Assembly (NCBI RefSeq): GCF_002216795.1
Contig: NZ_CP022316.1
Coordinates: forward strand, 2,232,001-2,296,000
Length of the DNA stretch: 64,000 nt
Reading direction: 5' to 3'
DNA from: Brachybacterium avium
GTDB taxonomy: Bacteria > Actinomycetota > Actinomycetes > Actinomycetales > Dermabacteraceae
Within the stretch, counting starts at the first letter, position 1, and each line of letters starts with the position of its first letter. The position numbers and the translations under genes were made by a program. Shown in pieces: positions 47,309-56,616 of the stretch. Below the pieces are notes generated by a model. The model made no database searches. It worked only from the letters and a program-made list of their open reading frames with translations, and was not told where the DNA came from.

Positions 47309-47368
47309 GGGAGTGGAGGAGTGCTGGAACCCCTGTTTTGGGTGTTCGCCTCCTCCACTCCCTTTTTT
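47309..47368 (+). terminator. Strong intrinsic terminator of the rrn operon
   Basis: GGGAGTGGAGGAG (47309-47321) pairs perfectly over 13 bp with CTCCTCCACTCCC (47350-47362), followed by six T. An inner hairpin (GAACCC ... GGGTGTTC) lies in the loop. Confidence 0.95.
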
Positions 47369-47471
47369 CATGCCCGAAATCAGTCACGCCGGCCCGCCGG
47401 CGTCGCCGGCCTGCGGCGGTGTCGCAGCGGTCAGCCGGCTGCGGGTGAGCGCTATCGCCGGTGAGTCGCGT

Positions 47472-49790
47472 TCAGGCCTGCGCCACCCATTCCAGGAAGT
47501 CCTCCGCGGCGATCACGGGCTTGCCCCACTTGACCGCGTTCTTCGTCTTGTTCGACTGGGTGCCGCGTTCAGCCACGACCAGCACGTCGGTCTTCGTCTT
47601 GGTGACCGTGGCGACGGCTCGGAGCCCGTGCTCCTGGGCGAGGGTCTCCATGCGCTCCCGGCCCACGGCGCCGTGTGTCGGCGAGACCACCTCACCGGTG
47701 AAGCACACCCGCGCCCCGGGCACCAGCACCTCATCGAGGGTGCTCTGCTGCTCGAGCACGAAGTCTGTGGGGAGCACACTGATCCCGAAATGATGCTCCA
47801 CCGCCCGCAGGCGGTCCACCACGGTCTTGTCCGGGTGCAGCACCCGCTGCCACGCCGTCTCCAGCTCTGCAGCGAGTGCCTGGGCAGCATCATCCTCAGC
47901 GGTGAGGTTCCCGCCGACCACGAAGCCGTCCGGGCTGTCGGTACCGGCGTCCCCGGTGCTCCGTGCCAGCAGGTAGCCACGCCCGCGCAGCAGCTGGGGG
48001 AACGCCGTCCCGGCGCTGTCGGGCATCATCTCCTGTGATCGCAGGTGCTGAACGGCCGTGGCCACGGTGCGGGCGCGCTCGAGCGCGCTCGCAGCGCGCA
48101 GGCCGGTGCGCTCGGCGGGGGAGAGGGTAGTGGTGGGCAGCTCGATCCCGAGCGGCATCTGCTCCACGATCCCGTTGCGCTTGAGCTCGAAGTCGATCCA
48201 CGCCAGCTGCTGGTCGATCCGTACGCCGATCGGGACCCGCCCAGCCAGCAGCGGGGACAGTGCTCGCCAGGCCTCGGCCAGCAGCGGCGCCAGCTGCACG
48301 TCCCGGGTGGTGATCCCGAAGTCGGTGCGTGCGGTGAACAGGTCACTGGTGGGGTTGATGACGGTGGTCGCCTCATCCCCCTCATCGGTGACCACCGCGA
48401 TCTCGACCGGTCGGGCGCGGTAGCGGTCCCCGTCATTGCCGACGGTGAGGGCGGCCAGGTACACCTCGCCGAGCTCGCCGGCCGGCGCGGCGTGAGCGGC
48501 GAGGAAGCGGCGCACTCGCGTATCGGATTTCAGATCCCGCGGCAGAACATCCCGCTTCAGCACCAGCCCCTCCAGGCTCGTGCAGCGCGACAGGGCCACG
48601 TACAGCTGACCGTTGGCGAAGGTGCCACCGGTGAGGTCCACGACCACCCGGTCCAGGGTCTGCCCCTGGGACTTGTGGATGGTGATCGCCCAGGCCAGCT
48701 TCATCGGCAGCTGGGTGAAGGTGCCGACCACCTCATGCACCAGGGAGCCGCCCTGCACCGCGGGACGGGTGATGTCCCAGGTGTGCTCCGGCACCTCGAC
48801 CGTGCGGCCATCGCGCAGCTGGATCGTGACCAGCGGGCCGTCGGCCTTCGCGGTGTCCTCGGTGAGAGCGGTGATCCGCCCCAGGGTGCCGTTGACCCAA
48901 CGGTCCGCGGGGTCGTTGGTCAGCAGCATGACCTGGGCGCCGACCGCCAGGCGCAGCGAGTCGTCGGTGGGGTGCTCGAAACCGTCGGTCTGCCCGCGGA
49001 TCGTGGCGGTGAAGGACCGGGCAGGATCCGGCAGGCGCTCGAGCTGCTGCCGGTTGCGGGCACCGACGATCCGGTTCGTGGTCGCCAGCGTCAGCCAGAA
49101 CTCCTCCAGCGGGGGGTCGAATTCCGGGTCCGTGCGCCGGTTCAGCTCATAGCGGGCATCCTCGAGCAGGGCGCCCTCCCGCACGGCGTTCAGCAGATCC
49201 ACCAGACGGTCATCCCCCTGCTGGCGGAACACCGTGCTGAGCTCGACCACGGGGAAGGTGTCACGGTCGAAGGAACGGGCGGAGAAGAAGAACGGGGTGC
49301 CGAAGCGCTCCTCGATGAACCCGGCCTCCGCATCCGTGACCACCGGCGGCAGCTGGTAGAGGTCCCCGACCAGCACCAGCTGCACCCCGCCGAAGGGCGT
49401 GCCGGGCTTCGGGCCGAAGCGCTCCAGCGCCGCGGTCAGCGCATCGAAGAGATCCGCCCGCACCATCGAGGCCTCGTCGACGATCAGGGTGTCAAGCTCT
49501 GCGAGCGCTGTGGCGAAACGACCCGGGTAGTAGCCGCCCCCGCGCACCAGCTCCTCGCTGACCCCGAGCGGGAAGGAGAACAGGCGGTGGATCGTGTACC
49601 CGTCCACGTTCAGCGCTGCGATCCCGGTGGGGGCGACCGTGATCGCGGAACGCTCGGTGGTCTCCAAGAAGTGGCGGATCAGCGTGGACTTGCCGGTCCC
49701 CGCCCGGCCGGTGAGGAAGAGGTGGTCCCCGGCGTGCAGGTGGTCCAGGGCGTCCTGGAACTCGTCGGTGAGGGTCAGGGTGGGGGCCAT
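47472..49790 (-). CDS. Pif1-like SF1B helicase with C-terminal BRCT domain
   Basis: 772 residues. Walker A GRAGTGKST (K34), Walker B TLIVDEASM, motif III LVLVGDLYQLPPV, motif IV VVELSTVFRQ and motif VI YVALSRCTSLEGLVL identify a Pif1-family 5'-3' helicase. A middle region follows the helicase core. The last 90 residues (ARVCFTGEVVSPTHGAVGRERMETLAQEHG ... KTKNAVKWGKPVIAAEDFLEW) are a BRCT domain like that of DNA ligase, with the terminal Trp. Pif1 helicases unwind G-quadruplexes and R-loops and help forks past obstacles. The gene runs head-on towards the rrn operon. -10-like GACAAT lies 6 nt before the ATG. Confidence 0.92.
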   Translation of the reverse strand: MAPTLTLTDEFQDALDHLHAGDHLFLTGRAGTGKSTLIRHFLETTERSAITVAPTGIAALNVDGYTIHRLFSFPLGVSEELVRGGGYYPGRFATALAELDTLIVDEASMVRADLFDALTAALERFGPKPGTPFGGVQLVLVGDLYQLPPVVTDAEAGFIEERFGTPFFFSARSFDRDTFPVVELSTVFRQQGDDRLVDLLNAVREGALLEDARYELNRRTDPEFDPPLEEFWLTLATTNRIVGARNRQQLERLPDPARSFTATIRGQTDGFEHPTDDSLRLAVGAQVMLLTNDPADRWVNGTLGRITALTEDTAKADGPLVTIQLRDGRTVEVPEHTWDITRPAVQGGSLVHEVVGTFTQLPMKLAWAITIHKSQGQTLDRVVVDLTGGTFANGQLYVALSRCTSLEGLVLKRDVLPRDLKSDTRVRRFLAAHAAPAGELGEVYLAALTVGNDGDRYRARPVEIAVVTDEGDEATTVINPTSDLFTARTDFGITTRDVQLAPLLAEAWRALSPLLAGRVPIGVRIDQQLAWIDFELKRNGIVEQMPLGIELPTTTLSPAERTGLRAASALERARTVATAVQHLRSQEMMPDSAGTAFPQLLRGRGYLLARSTGDAGTDSPDGFVVGGNLTAEDDAAQALAAELETAWQRVLHPDKTVVDRLRAVEHHFGISVLPTDFVLEQQSTLDEVLVPGARVCFTGEVVSPTHGAVGRERMETLAQEHGLRAVATVTKTKTDVLVVAERGTQSNKTKNAVKWGKPVIAAEDFLEWVAQA

Positions 49791-49796
49791 GACGCC

Positions 49797-49802
49797 ATTG
49801 TC
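49797..49802 (-). promoter_or_regulatory. -10 element for leaderless helicase transcript
   Basis: GACAAT on the minus strand ends 6 nt before ATG 49790; no Shine-Dalgarno is present. Confidence 0.4.
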
Positions 49803-49874
49803 CCGGATCGGCACCGGGCGAGAAGCCTGCGAGCCCGGTCTCCGGGATCCGAGGCGCACCGCCGGTCTGCGTCC

Positions 49875-51074
49875 TCACCCCGCCCGCACCCAGCCCATCG
49901 AATACACCCACGCCAGCACGCGCCGCAACGGCGAGCGCAGCAGCCCTCGCACCGCCAGGCTGCGCAGCATCGACGCTCTCGGCCCGGCTGGCCGGCCGAG
50001 CACGGTGTTCGCCCCGGCGACCGCCCCGGCGAGCCGGGCCCGGCGCCGGATCCGTCGCTCCGCCCGGCGCCAGGCGGGATCCGCGGACAGCGCACCGGTC
50101 CCCTCCCCGGTGGTGCCCCGCGCCAGCAGCGGGGCGAGGTCGAGGGCATCCAGCCAGGCCAGCGTGATGCCCTGCCCGCCGATCGGGCTGACCTCGTGTG
50201 CGGCATCGCCCAGCAGCACGCAGTGCCGGGACAGCAGGCGCCGCGCCGTGCGCCGGCGCACCGTGAAGGCGCTGAGCATGGTGATCGTCGCCGGGTCCAG
50301 GACGGTGCCGGTGCGTTCGCGGACCAGGGCGACCAGCCGGGCCGGCGAGGGATCGGCGCCGGTCCTCCCCGTGTGCACGACCCAGCGCCGCTGGTCGCCG
50401 GGCAGCGGGAAGGACTCCACGACCCCGCCAGGCTCGAGATGCACGACCGCCGCGCGCCCGCCGCCCGCCCCGGCGGGATCGGAGAGGTCGCCCATCAGGT
50501 AGGTATCGGGATAGTCCCGCCCGGCGGTGGTGATCCCGAGCAGTGCGCGCACCCGGGAGCGGGAGCCGTCGGCGCCGACGACCAGGCCCGCCCGCAGTTG
50601 GAGGGTGTCGCTGCCTCCGCCGCTGTCTCGCGCGGTCAGCGCGACCGTGCGCGCGGATTCCTGCAGGTCCGTCAGCTGCCAGCCCCGGCGCAGCGCCGAG
50701 GGGGCGAGCGCCGCGAGTCGCCGGGCCAGCAGATCCTCGGTGAGGGTCTGGGGCAGGGCGAGCACGTAGGGATGGCGCGGATCGGCCCGGGCGAAGTCCA
50801 CCGAGCCCAGCTCCCGGTCCCGGCACCGCGCCCGGCCGACGCGGATCCGCTCGCCGAGGGCGACCGCCTCTCGCTCCAGGCCGATCTCGGCGAGGGCGCG
50901 CAGCGCCGGCGGGTGCAGGCCGATCGCGCGTGAGCTGACCGGGGCCTCGGTGCGTCGCTCCAGCACGCGCACCTCCACTCCGCGCCGGGCGAGCAGGCAG
51001 GCCAGCAGCAGACCCGTCGGCCCGGCCCCGACGATCAGCACGGCGCACTCGTCCTGCTCGACGGGGACCGTCAT
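49875..51074 (-). CDS. FAD-dependent monooxygenase of the type III PKS operon
   Basis: 399-residue class A flavoprotein hydroxylase. FAD motifs LIVGAGPTGLLLACLLARRG near the N-terminus, GADGSRSRVR mid-protein (DG motif) and CVLLGDAAHEVSPIGGQGITLAW. Start overlaps the methyltransferase stop (51071-51074). By gene order it matches SrsC of Streptomyces griseus, which hydroxylates an alkylresorcinol to a hydroquinone. Substrate inferred. Confidence 0.9.
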   Translation of the reverse strand: MTVPVEQDECAVLIVGAGPTGLLLACLLARRGVEVRVLERRTEAPVSSRAIGLHPPALRALAEIGLEREAVALGERIRVGRARCRDRELGSVDFARADPRHPYVLALPQTLTEDLLARRLAALAPSALRRGWQLTDLQESARTVALTARDSGGGSDTLQLRAGLVVGADGSRSRVRALLGITTAGRDYPDTYLMGDLSDPAGAGGGRAAVVHLEPGGVVESFPLPGDQRRWVVHTGRTGADPSPARLVALVRERTGTVLDPATITMLSAFTVRRRTARRLLSRHCVLLGDAAHEVSPIGGQGITLAWLDALDLAPLLARGTTGEGTGALSADPAWRRAERRIRRRARLAGAVAGANTVLGRPAGPRASMLRSLAVRGLLRSPLRRVLAWVYSMGWVRAG

Positions 51075-51784
51075 CGCCGCGCCGGGGCGAGTGCGTCGTG
51101 CAGGAGCAGCAGTCGGAAGCGTCCCGGCGTGCTCACCGTCCAGTCGGACGGGACCCGGGCGCGCAGCTCGGGTGCGATATAGCTGCGGCGGATCGAGGTG
51201 AGGCCGTCCTCGCGGATGAAGGTGCCGGGGAACAGCGGCCAGGTGGCCACGGAGAACAGGGCGTAGGCGAGCCGGCCGCGCCGGATGTCGCTGTGCACCA
51301 CGGCTCGGTGGGCGAGGCGGGCGGAGTCCTCGAGCAGGCCGTCCAGCTGTTCCTGGCTGAGGTGATGGAGCAGATGGTTGGAGACCACCAGGTCGAACTG
51401 CTCGCCGCCGGTCACCAGCTCGCTGGACAGGGCCCGACGGAACTGCACCCCGGCGACGGGAGGCCGGCGCCGAGCCCAGTCATGGGCCCGCGGATCGGGA
51501 TCGATGCCGGTCACGCGCAGGTCGTAGCCGTCCCGGCGCGCCCAGCGGGCCAGGGCCCGGGCCACGTCCCCACCGCCGCAGCCGACGTCCAGCAACGTCG
51601 TCGGCCCGTCGGCGCGCAGGTGTGGCCTCAGGTGACGGCGATAGGCGAGGCGCCAGCCGGCAACAGCCGCGTTGACCAGGCGGAAGGACGCGTAGGTGCG
51701 GGCGAGTCGGCGCGGATCGCAGTGTGGATCGTCCATCCGCTCCCGCGCGTGCTCGTCCCGCACCAGGAGGGAGGGCAGGGTCAC
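51071..51784 (-). CDS. SAM-dependent methyltransferase of the type III PKS operon
   Basis: 237 residues. Motif I TLLDVGCGGGDVARALARWA, followed by VTGIDPDPRAHDWA and FDLVVSNHLLHHLS. Start is GTG 51784, overlapping the PKS stop (GTGA); a longer frame exists upstream but lies inside the PKS gene. Corresponds in position to SrsB, the O-methyltransferase of phenolic-lipid synthesis. Confidence 0.9.
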   Translation of the reverse strand: MTLPSLLVRDEHARERMDDPHCDPRRLARTYASFRLVNAAVAGWRLAYRRHLRPHLRADGPTTLLDVGCGGGDVARALARWARRDGYDLRVTGIDPDPRAHDWARRRPPVAGVQFRRALSSELVTGGEQFDLVVSNHLLHHLSQEQLDGLLEDSARLAHRAVVHSDIRRGRLAYALFSVATWPLFPGTFIREDGLTSIRRSYIAPELRARVPSDWTVSTPGRFRLLLLHDALAPARR

Positions 51785-52920
51785 GGCTCGGGTGTGCCGA
51801 CGGCGGTCAGCAGCGCTGTCTCCACCGTCAGCCCCGGCCCGAAGGCCATCGCGCACACGCGCTCCCGTCGGCCCGCGGTCGCCGAGCGCAGGATCCGCTG
51901 GAGCACGAACATCACGGTCGCACTGGACATGTTGCCGAAGTCGCGCAGGGTCTCCCGGGCGGGGACGAGCTGGGACTCGGTGAGGTCGAGCTTGGCCTCG
52001 ACCTTGTCCAGGATGCTGCGTCCGCCGGGATGGATCGCCCAGTGCTCGATGTCGCGGTGGGGCAGCTCCGTGAGCTCGGGCTCATGCGCGAACAGGGGAA
52101 CGAGAGCACCGGTGATGTGCTCGTCGATGATGTGGGGGACGTAGGTGCCCAGCACCATCTCGAAGCCGTGGTCGCCGATGCGCCAAGCCATCGATTCCTC
52201 GCCCACGGGAGTCAGCACCGTCTCGAAATGGTCCAGCTCCAGCACCGGGGTGCTCGCGGGCAGGTCCTTCCCGGTGATGATCGCGGCGGCGCCGCCATCG
52301 GCGAACAGGGAGGAGCCGACGATGGTGTCGGGATCGTTCGAGGGGCGCACGTGCAGGGTGCAGAGCTCGACGGTGGCCATCAGCACCACGGCGTCCGGAT
52401 CAGCACGACAGATCGTCTGGGCCTGGCGAAGGGCCGGCAGCGCCGCATAGCAGCCCATGAACCCCAGGTGGTACCGCTGCACGGAAGAGTTCAGCCCGAG
52501 GGCGCGGACGATCCGGTAGTCGGGACCGGGGGCGAAGAAACCCGTGCAGGAGACGGTGATGACGTGGGTGACGTCCGCGGCGGAGATCCCCTCGGCGGCC
52601 TCGAGCGCCGCGGCCGCGACCCGGGTGTACAGCGCGGTGGCCTCCCGCTCGTAGACCTGGTTGCGGGCACCGGTGGGCGGGTGCAGGAACCGTCCGGTCC
52701 CGGCCTCGAAGAACACGGGCTCCTCGCCGTCGGCCACCCCGTGCCATTCGGACAGAGCGCTGAAGCGGCGCTCGATGCCGGAGACGTTGAAGGACGTGCT
52801 GATCAGGCGCTTCCCGAGGCGGGTGAGGTCCGGCTGCGCGGCGAGCGCGTCACGCACCTCGGACTGGCGGAGCTCGGTGGCGGGGACAGCGGTCTCGAGC
52901 GATCGCATGGTGACGCTCAT
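51781..52920 (-). CDS. Type III polyketide synthase
   Basis: 379 residues with a complete Cys-His-Asn triad: C157 in HLGFMGCYAAL, H297 in HWAIHPGGRS and N330 in GNMSSATVMF. Single-enzyme iterative condensation of malonyl-CoA onto an acyl starter, typically giving alkylresorcinols or alkylpyrones. AAGGAGGA precedes the ATG. First of three coupled genes (PKS, methyltransferase, FAD hydroxylase), the srsABC order of Streptomyces phenolic-lipid synthesis. Chain length and ring type are not predictable here. Confidence 0.94.
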   Translation of the reverse strand: MSVTMRSLETAVPATELRQSEVRDALAAQPDLTRLGKRLISTSFNVSGIERRFSALSEWHGVADGEEPVFFEAGTGRFLHPPTGARNQVYEREATALYTRVAAAALEAAEGISAADVTHVITVSCTGFFAPGPDYRIVRALGLNSSVQRYHLGFMGCYAALPALRQAQTICRADPDAVVLMATVELCTLHVRPSNDPDTIVGSSLFADGGAAAIITGKDLPASTPVLELDHFETVLTPVGEESMAWRIGDHGFEMVLGTYVPHIIDEHITGALVPLFAHEPELTELPHRDIEHWAIHPGGRSILDKVEAKLDLTESQLVPARETLRDFGNMSSATVMFVLQRILRSATAGRRERVCAMAFGPGLTVETALLTAVGTPEP

Positions 52921-52939
52921 GGGTCCTCCTTCGCGTCGG

Positions 52940-52951
52940 CACGGTGCCGTG
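52940..52951. promoter_or_regulatory. Inverted repeat upstream of the PKS operon
   Basis: CACGG-TG-CCGTG, 19 nt before the PKS start and just downstream of a possible -10 TACGTT on the minus strand. Candidate operator; regulator unknown. Confidence 0.35.
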
Positions 52952-53052
52952 TTTCACAACGTACGCGGGCGGGGACCTCCCAGCAATGCGACGACCGGTC
53001 GGCCGCCCGCCCGTCCACGGGGTCCGGTGAGGCGGTGCGTCCCGCGGCGGGT

Positions 53053-53433
53053 TCAGTCCCGCACGCGGGCCACCAGGTCGATCTCCACCAGGATGCCGGC
53101 CAGCTGTGAGCCGACGGTGGTGCGCGCCGGGAACGGTGCGGAGAAGAACTCGCGGTAGGCCTCGTTGAACTCCTGGAAATCGGTGAGGTCGGCGAGATGC
53201 ACGGTGGTCTTCAGCGCATCGTCGAGGGTGGCGCCGTGCTCGGCGAGCACCGCCTGGAGGTTCCGCAGCACCTGGCGGGTCTGTTCGGCCACGCTCGCGG
53301 GGATCTCACCGGTGGCCGGATCCTGCGGCCCGAAACCGGCGGTGAACAGCAGGTCGCCGCTCACGATCGCCTGGCTGTAGGGGCCAGCGGGCTGCGGGGC
53401 GCGGTCGGTGCGGAGGGCTTCCTTGGGGGTCAT
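53053..53433 (-). CDS. RidA-family enamine/imine deaminase
   Basis: 126-residue YjgF/RidA protein: PAGPYSQAIVSGDLLFTAGFG at the N-terminus, VRN-type LRNLQAVLAEHGATLDDALKTTVHL, and PARTTVGSQLAGILVEIDLVA with the catalytic Arg. Hydrolyses reactive 2-aminoacrylate formed by PLP dehydratases. Overlaps the acylase stop (53430-53433) and follows a D-serine dehydratase-like gene, which explains its presence. Confidence 0.93.
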   Translation of the reverse strand: MTPKEALRTDRAPQPAGPYSQAIVSGDLLFTAGFGPQDPATGEIPASVAEQTRQVLRNLQAVLAEHGATLDDALKTTVHLADLTDFQEFNEAYREFFSAPFPARTTVGSQLAGILVEIDLVARVRD

Positions 53434-55202
53434 GGGTCTCCCTGATGTGGTGAGCGGTTCTGCAGGGCAGCAGGGTCGGGACCCTGCGGGGCCGACGGGG
53501 CGGAGCTGGCGCCGCCGTCGGGGTCTGGGACGGAGCCGGGATCCGGGGCGGCGGCGGGATCTGGGGCGGCGCCCTGGCCGGAGGGGGTCCAGGTACCGCC
53601 GCGAGTCGGGGCGGCGCGCAGACCACGGCCGGGCAGCTCGCCGGTGAGTCGGCCCCCTTCCAGCACGGGCCGACCGGCGACGAGCACGTCGTCGATGCCG
53701 ACCGCGAGCGCCAACGGGTCCGCATAGGTGGCGCGGTCCCGCACGGCGTCGGGATCCACGAGCAGGAGATCGGCGATCCAGCCGGGGGCGACCCGGCCCC
53801 GCTCGCCGAGGTGGAAGCGTTCGGCCGCGCCGGCGGAGAGGTGCTGCGCTGCCCGGGCCCAGTCGAGGAAGCCGTGCTCGCGCACATAGGTGCCGAGATA
53901 GGAGGCGAAGGTACCGCGGGCCCGGGGATGCGGGTGGGCGCCGATGAAGATCCCGTCGGACCCTCCGAGATGGTGCGGGTGGGCGAGCAGACGGCCCAGG
54001 TCCTCCACCGGGCGCTGGTCGCGCACCGCCATCACCACGTTCACCTCGAGCGCGCAGGCGGCCAGCAGATCCAGCGCGGCCTCGATCGGATCGGTCCCGC
54101 GGCGCACGGCGACCTCGGCGAGGGTGAGGCCATGCGCCCAGGCCAGATCCGCGGCGGCGAGGTGGGCGAGGGTGATCAGCTCCGGCCACTCGGGGCCGAG
54201 GCTCGGGTGCTCATCCACCCCGGGGAACCAATCGCGGCGCAGCCGTTCACGCTGGTCGGGATCCTGCAGCAGGGCGACGGCCGCCGCCGGAGCCATCGCA
54301 CTGAACGCCGGCGGCAGCAGCGTCATGCCCAGCAGCGAGCAGCCCCGCGTGTACGGGTAGGCGTCGAAGCTCGCGTCCACCTCCATCTCCGCGAGCCGGG
54401 TCATCAGCCGCTCGGCCTCCGCAGCGGGGGTATGGAAGTGGGAGATGTGGATCGGCACCCCGGCGGCGAGACCGATCCGGGCCGCCTCCTCGATCCCCAC
54501 CTGTGAGTTGTCCTCGTAGCCGCCGCGCATATGCGTCACGTACGGCAAAGAGGTGGCGGCGAGCGGTTGGCACAGGGCCGCGATCTCGTCGGGGCCCGCG
54601 AACAGGCCCGGGGTGTAGTCCAGCCCGGTCGAGAGCCCCACCGCCCCGTCGGCCACCGCCTGTGCGACCAGCGCCGTCATCTCTTCCTGCTCGGCGGGGC
54701 CGGCCGCCCCGTCGGCGCCGCCCATCACCTGGTGGCGCACGGTGCCGGCCGGCACCAGGTAGGCGATGTTCACCGGCACTGCACCGTCATAGGTGGCCAG
54801 CAGATCCGCCACCGAGCCGCCGCGGAAGCGGGGATGGGGGCCGTTGATCGCCGCGAAGTACTCGCTCGCCCAGGCGCCGTCGCCGGGGGCGTAGGAGACC
54901 CCGTCCTGCCCACCGATCACGCTGGTCACGCCCTGGCGCAGGAGCGCCAGCTGCACCTCGGGCGCGAACACTGCACCCTCGGCGTGGGAGTGGGCGTCGA
55001 TGAATCCGGGCATGACCAGGCGGCCCTCGGCCTCCAGCACCCGGGCGCCCCGGGCGCGGGAGGGATCGATCCGGCCGACGCCGGTGATCCGCTCATCCTC
55101 GATGAGCACGTCAGCGGGCTCGACGCCGCTGGATGCGACGACCCGGCCGCCGCGGATCAGCACTGTGCTCGTCGGCTGTGCGCTGCCCGGCTGTGCGCTC
55201 AT
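53430..55202 (-). CDS. N-acyl-D-amino-acid deacylase (amidohydrolase superfamily)
   Basis: 590 residues. Metal motif GFIDAHSHAEG, then YVTHMRGGYEDN and HISHFHTP, and the late Asp in GGSDGIFIGAHPHP, as in D-aminoacylases. Hydrolyses N-acyl-D-amino acids to free D-amino acids in the cytoplasm. The final 60 residues are a Pro/Asp/Ala-rich low-complexity tail absent from typical members. Coupled to RidA by a 4-nt overlap; 22 nt after the D-serine dehydratase-like gene. Confidence 0.92.
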   Translation of the reverse strand: MSAQPGSAQPTSTVLIRGGRVVASSGVEPADVLIEDERITGVGRIDPSRARGARVLEAEGRLVMPGFIDAHSHAEGAVFAPEVQLALLRQGVTSVIGGQDGVSYAPGDGAWASEYFAAINGPHPRFRGGSVADLLATYDGAVPVNIAYLVPAGTVRHQVMGGADGAAGPAEQEEMTALVAQAVADGAVGLSTGLDYTPGLFAGPDEIAALCQPLAATSLPYVTHMRGGYEDNSQVGIEEAARIGLAAGVPIHISHFHTPAAEAERLMTRLAEMEVDASFDAYPYTRGCSLLGMTLLPPAFSAMAPAAAVALLQDPDQRERLRRDWFPGVDEHPSLGPEWPELITLAHLAAADLAWAHGLTLAEVAVRRGTDPIEAALDLLAACALEVNVVMAVRDQRPVEDLGRLLAHPHHLGGSDGIFIGAHPHPRARGTFASYLGTYVREHGFLDWARAAQHLSAGAAERFHLGERGRVAPGWIADLLLVDPDAVRDRATYADPLALAVGIDDVLVAGRPVLEGGRLTGELPGRGLRAAPTRGGTWTPSGQGAAPDPAAAPDPGSVPDPDGGASSAPSAPQGPDPAALQNRSPHQGDP

Positions 55203-55224
55203 CGGTGGGACCTCGCTCGCGCGC

Positions 55225-56481
55225 TCAGAAGAACGTCTCCACGGCCTCGCGCACCGTGCCGGTCGCGGGGTCGACCACCGGGATCAGCCGCCACTTGTCG
55301 AAGGCGGTGCATGGATGGGACAGCCCGAGCGTGACCACGTCCCCGATCACGAGCTCTGTCGCACCGGTGAAGTGGAGGAAGGCGTGCTGATCGTTCAGGG
55401 CCGTGATCTCCCCGTCCAGTGGGCGCTCGGGCCCGCCGAGAACGGTGGCGACGCCGAGCGGGATGGGCAGGCCCTCGTCGTAGGGCACATCCCGCTTGCC
55501 GGCGTCCAGCAGGGCGAGACCGGGCTCGGGCAGCGAGACCACCCGGGCGTGGGCGCGCATCCCCGGCAGCAGCGCCTCCTCCTCGGCGACGCCGCGGGCG
55601 GTGTCCAGTGGAGAGATTCCGCGGTAGAAGCCGGAGTCGTGGACGATGTACGCACCCGAGCGGAGGATCCTGCGAATGCCCACCAGCGGTGCGAAGGCCG
55701 CGGCCACCAGGTCGAAGTAGGCGCTGCCGCCCGCGCTCACCCAGGGGGTCCCCGCGATCAGCGGGCGCAGCGTCTCCGCGAGGGCGGCGAGGCGCTCGCA
55801 ATAAGCGGAGACCGCGGTCAGGGACGCGGGGGAGCGGTCATGGGCCAGCGCCCCCTCATACCCGGCCGCGCCCACCAGGTGCAGCACCGTCGAGGCGGCG
55901 ACGCGCTCGCCGATCTCGCGGGCCGTCGCCTCATCGCGCGCCCCGGTGCGGGCCCCATCGGCCCCGAGCTCCACCAGCACCCCGAGGGACGAACCGGCCG
56001 GCAGCTCCCGCTCGAGCAGCTCGACCGTGGCGAGGCTGTCCACCCAGCACACCAGCACCTGCTCGGGATGTGCGGCCAGGTGCGCGGCGAGCCGGCGCAG
56101 CAGCGCGGGATCGGTGCAGGTGTTGGCCAGCTGCACCGTCGCCACGCCCGCGCGCAGCGCGATATCCGCCTGCCACCCGGTGGCGACCGTGATCCCGGTG
56201 CAGCCCGCCGCCAGCTGCCGGGCCCACAGCGCCGGCGCCATGGTGGTCTTCCCATGCGGCATCAGCTCGAGACCCCGGTCCCGCGTCCAGCGTTCCATGA
56301 CTCGCAGATTGTGCGCGATCGCCGACTCGTCGAGCACCAGCAGCGGGGTGGAGAAGGTGCTGAGCAGTGCCTCCAGCGCGGTGATCGGAGCACCGACCAG
56401 CTCGGCCGGGAAGGACTTGTCGTGCAGCTGGACGGTGCGCCCGACCGTGCGCTCGACGGCGGGCGGGACGTGCTCGGGCAT
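55225..56481 (-). CDS. D-serine dehydratase / D-threonine aldolase-like PLP enzyme (fold III)
   Basis: 418 residues. The PLP lysine lies in ELMPHGKTTMAPALWARQL. The C-terminal metal site GLSHPCTAFDKWRLIPVVD (His and Cys zinc ligands) is that of eukaryotic-type D-serine dehydratases. It would deaminate D-serine or a related D-amino acid. The ATG at 56481 has GAGG upstream; a TTG at 56547 extends the frame without homology. First gene of a three-gene D-amino-acid set. Confidence 0.9.
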   Translation of the reverse strand: MPEHVPPAVERTVGRTVQLHDKSFPAELVGAPITALEALLSTFSTPLLVLDESAIAHNLRVMERWTRDRGLELMPHGKTTMAPALWARQLAAGCTGITVATGWQADIALRAGVATVQLANTCTDPALLRRLAAHLAAHPEQVLVCWVDSLATVELLERELPAGSSLGVLVELGADGARTGARDEATAREIGERVAASTVLHLVGAAGYEGALAHDRSPASLTAVSAYCERLAALAETLRPLIAGTPWVSAGGSAYFDLVAAAFAPLVGIRRILRSGAYIVHDSGFYRGISPLDTARGVAEEEALLPGMRAHARVVSLPEPGLALLDAGKRDVPYDEGLPIPLGVATVLGGPERPLDGEITALNDQHAFLHFTGATELVIGDVVTLGLSHPCTAFDKWRLIPVVDPATGTVREAVETFF

Positions 56482-56616
56482 CGATGGCCTCGCTCGGCTC
56501 GGGGAAGAGACGGCTGTCAGTCTCTGTGGCCTGGTGGAGAAGTTCAAGCCGCGTGCACATCGGGAGACGGGGAGGCCGCCTCTGGGGCGACCCGTCCCGG
56601 CGCCGGCCGGAGACGA

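Noticed and set aside
47500..50933. Very long plus-strand frame opposite the Pif1 and flavin monooxygenase genes
   Set aside because: Shadow of real minus-strand genes; repetitive Gly/Arg/Gln/Asp composition.
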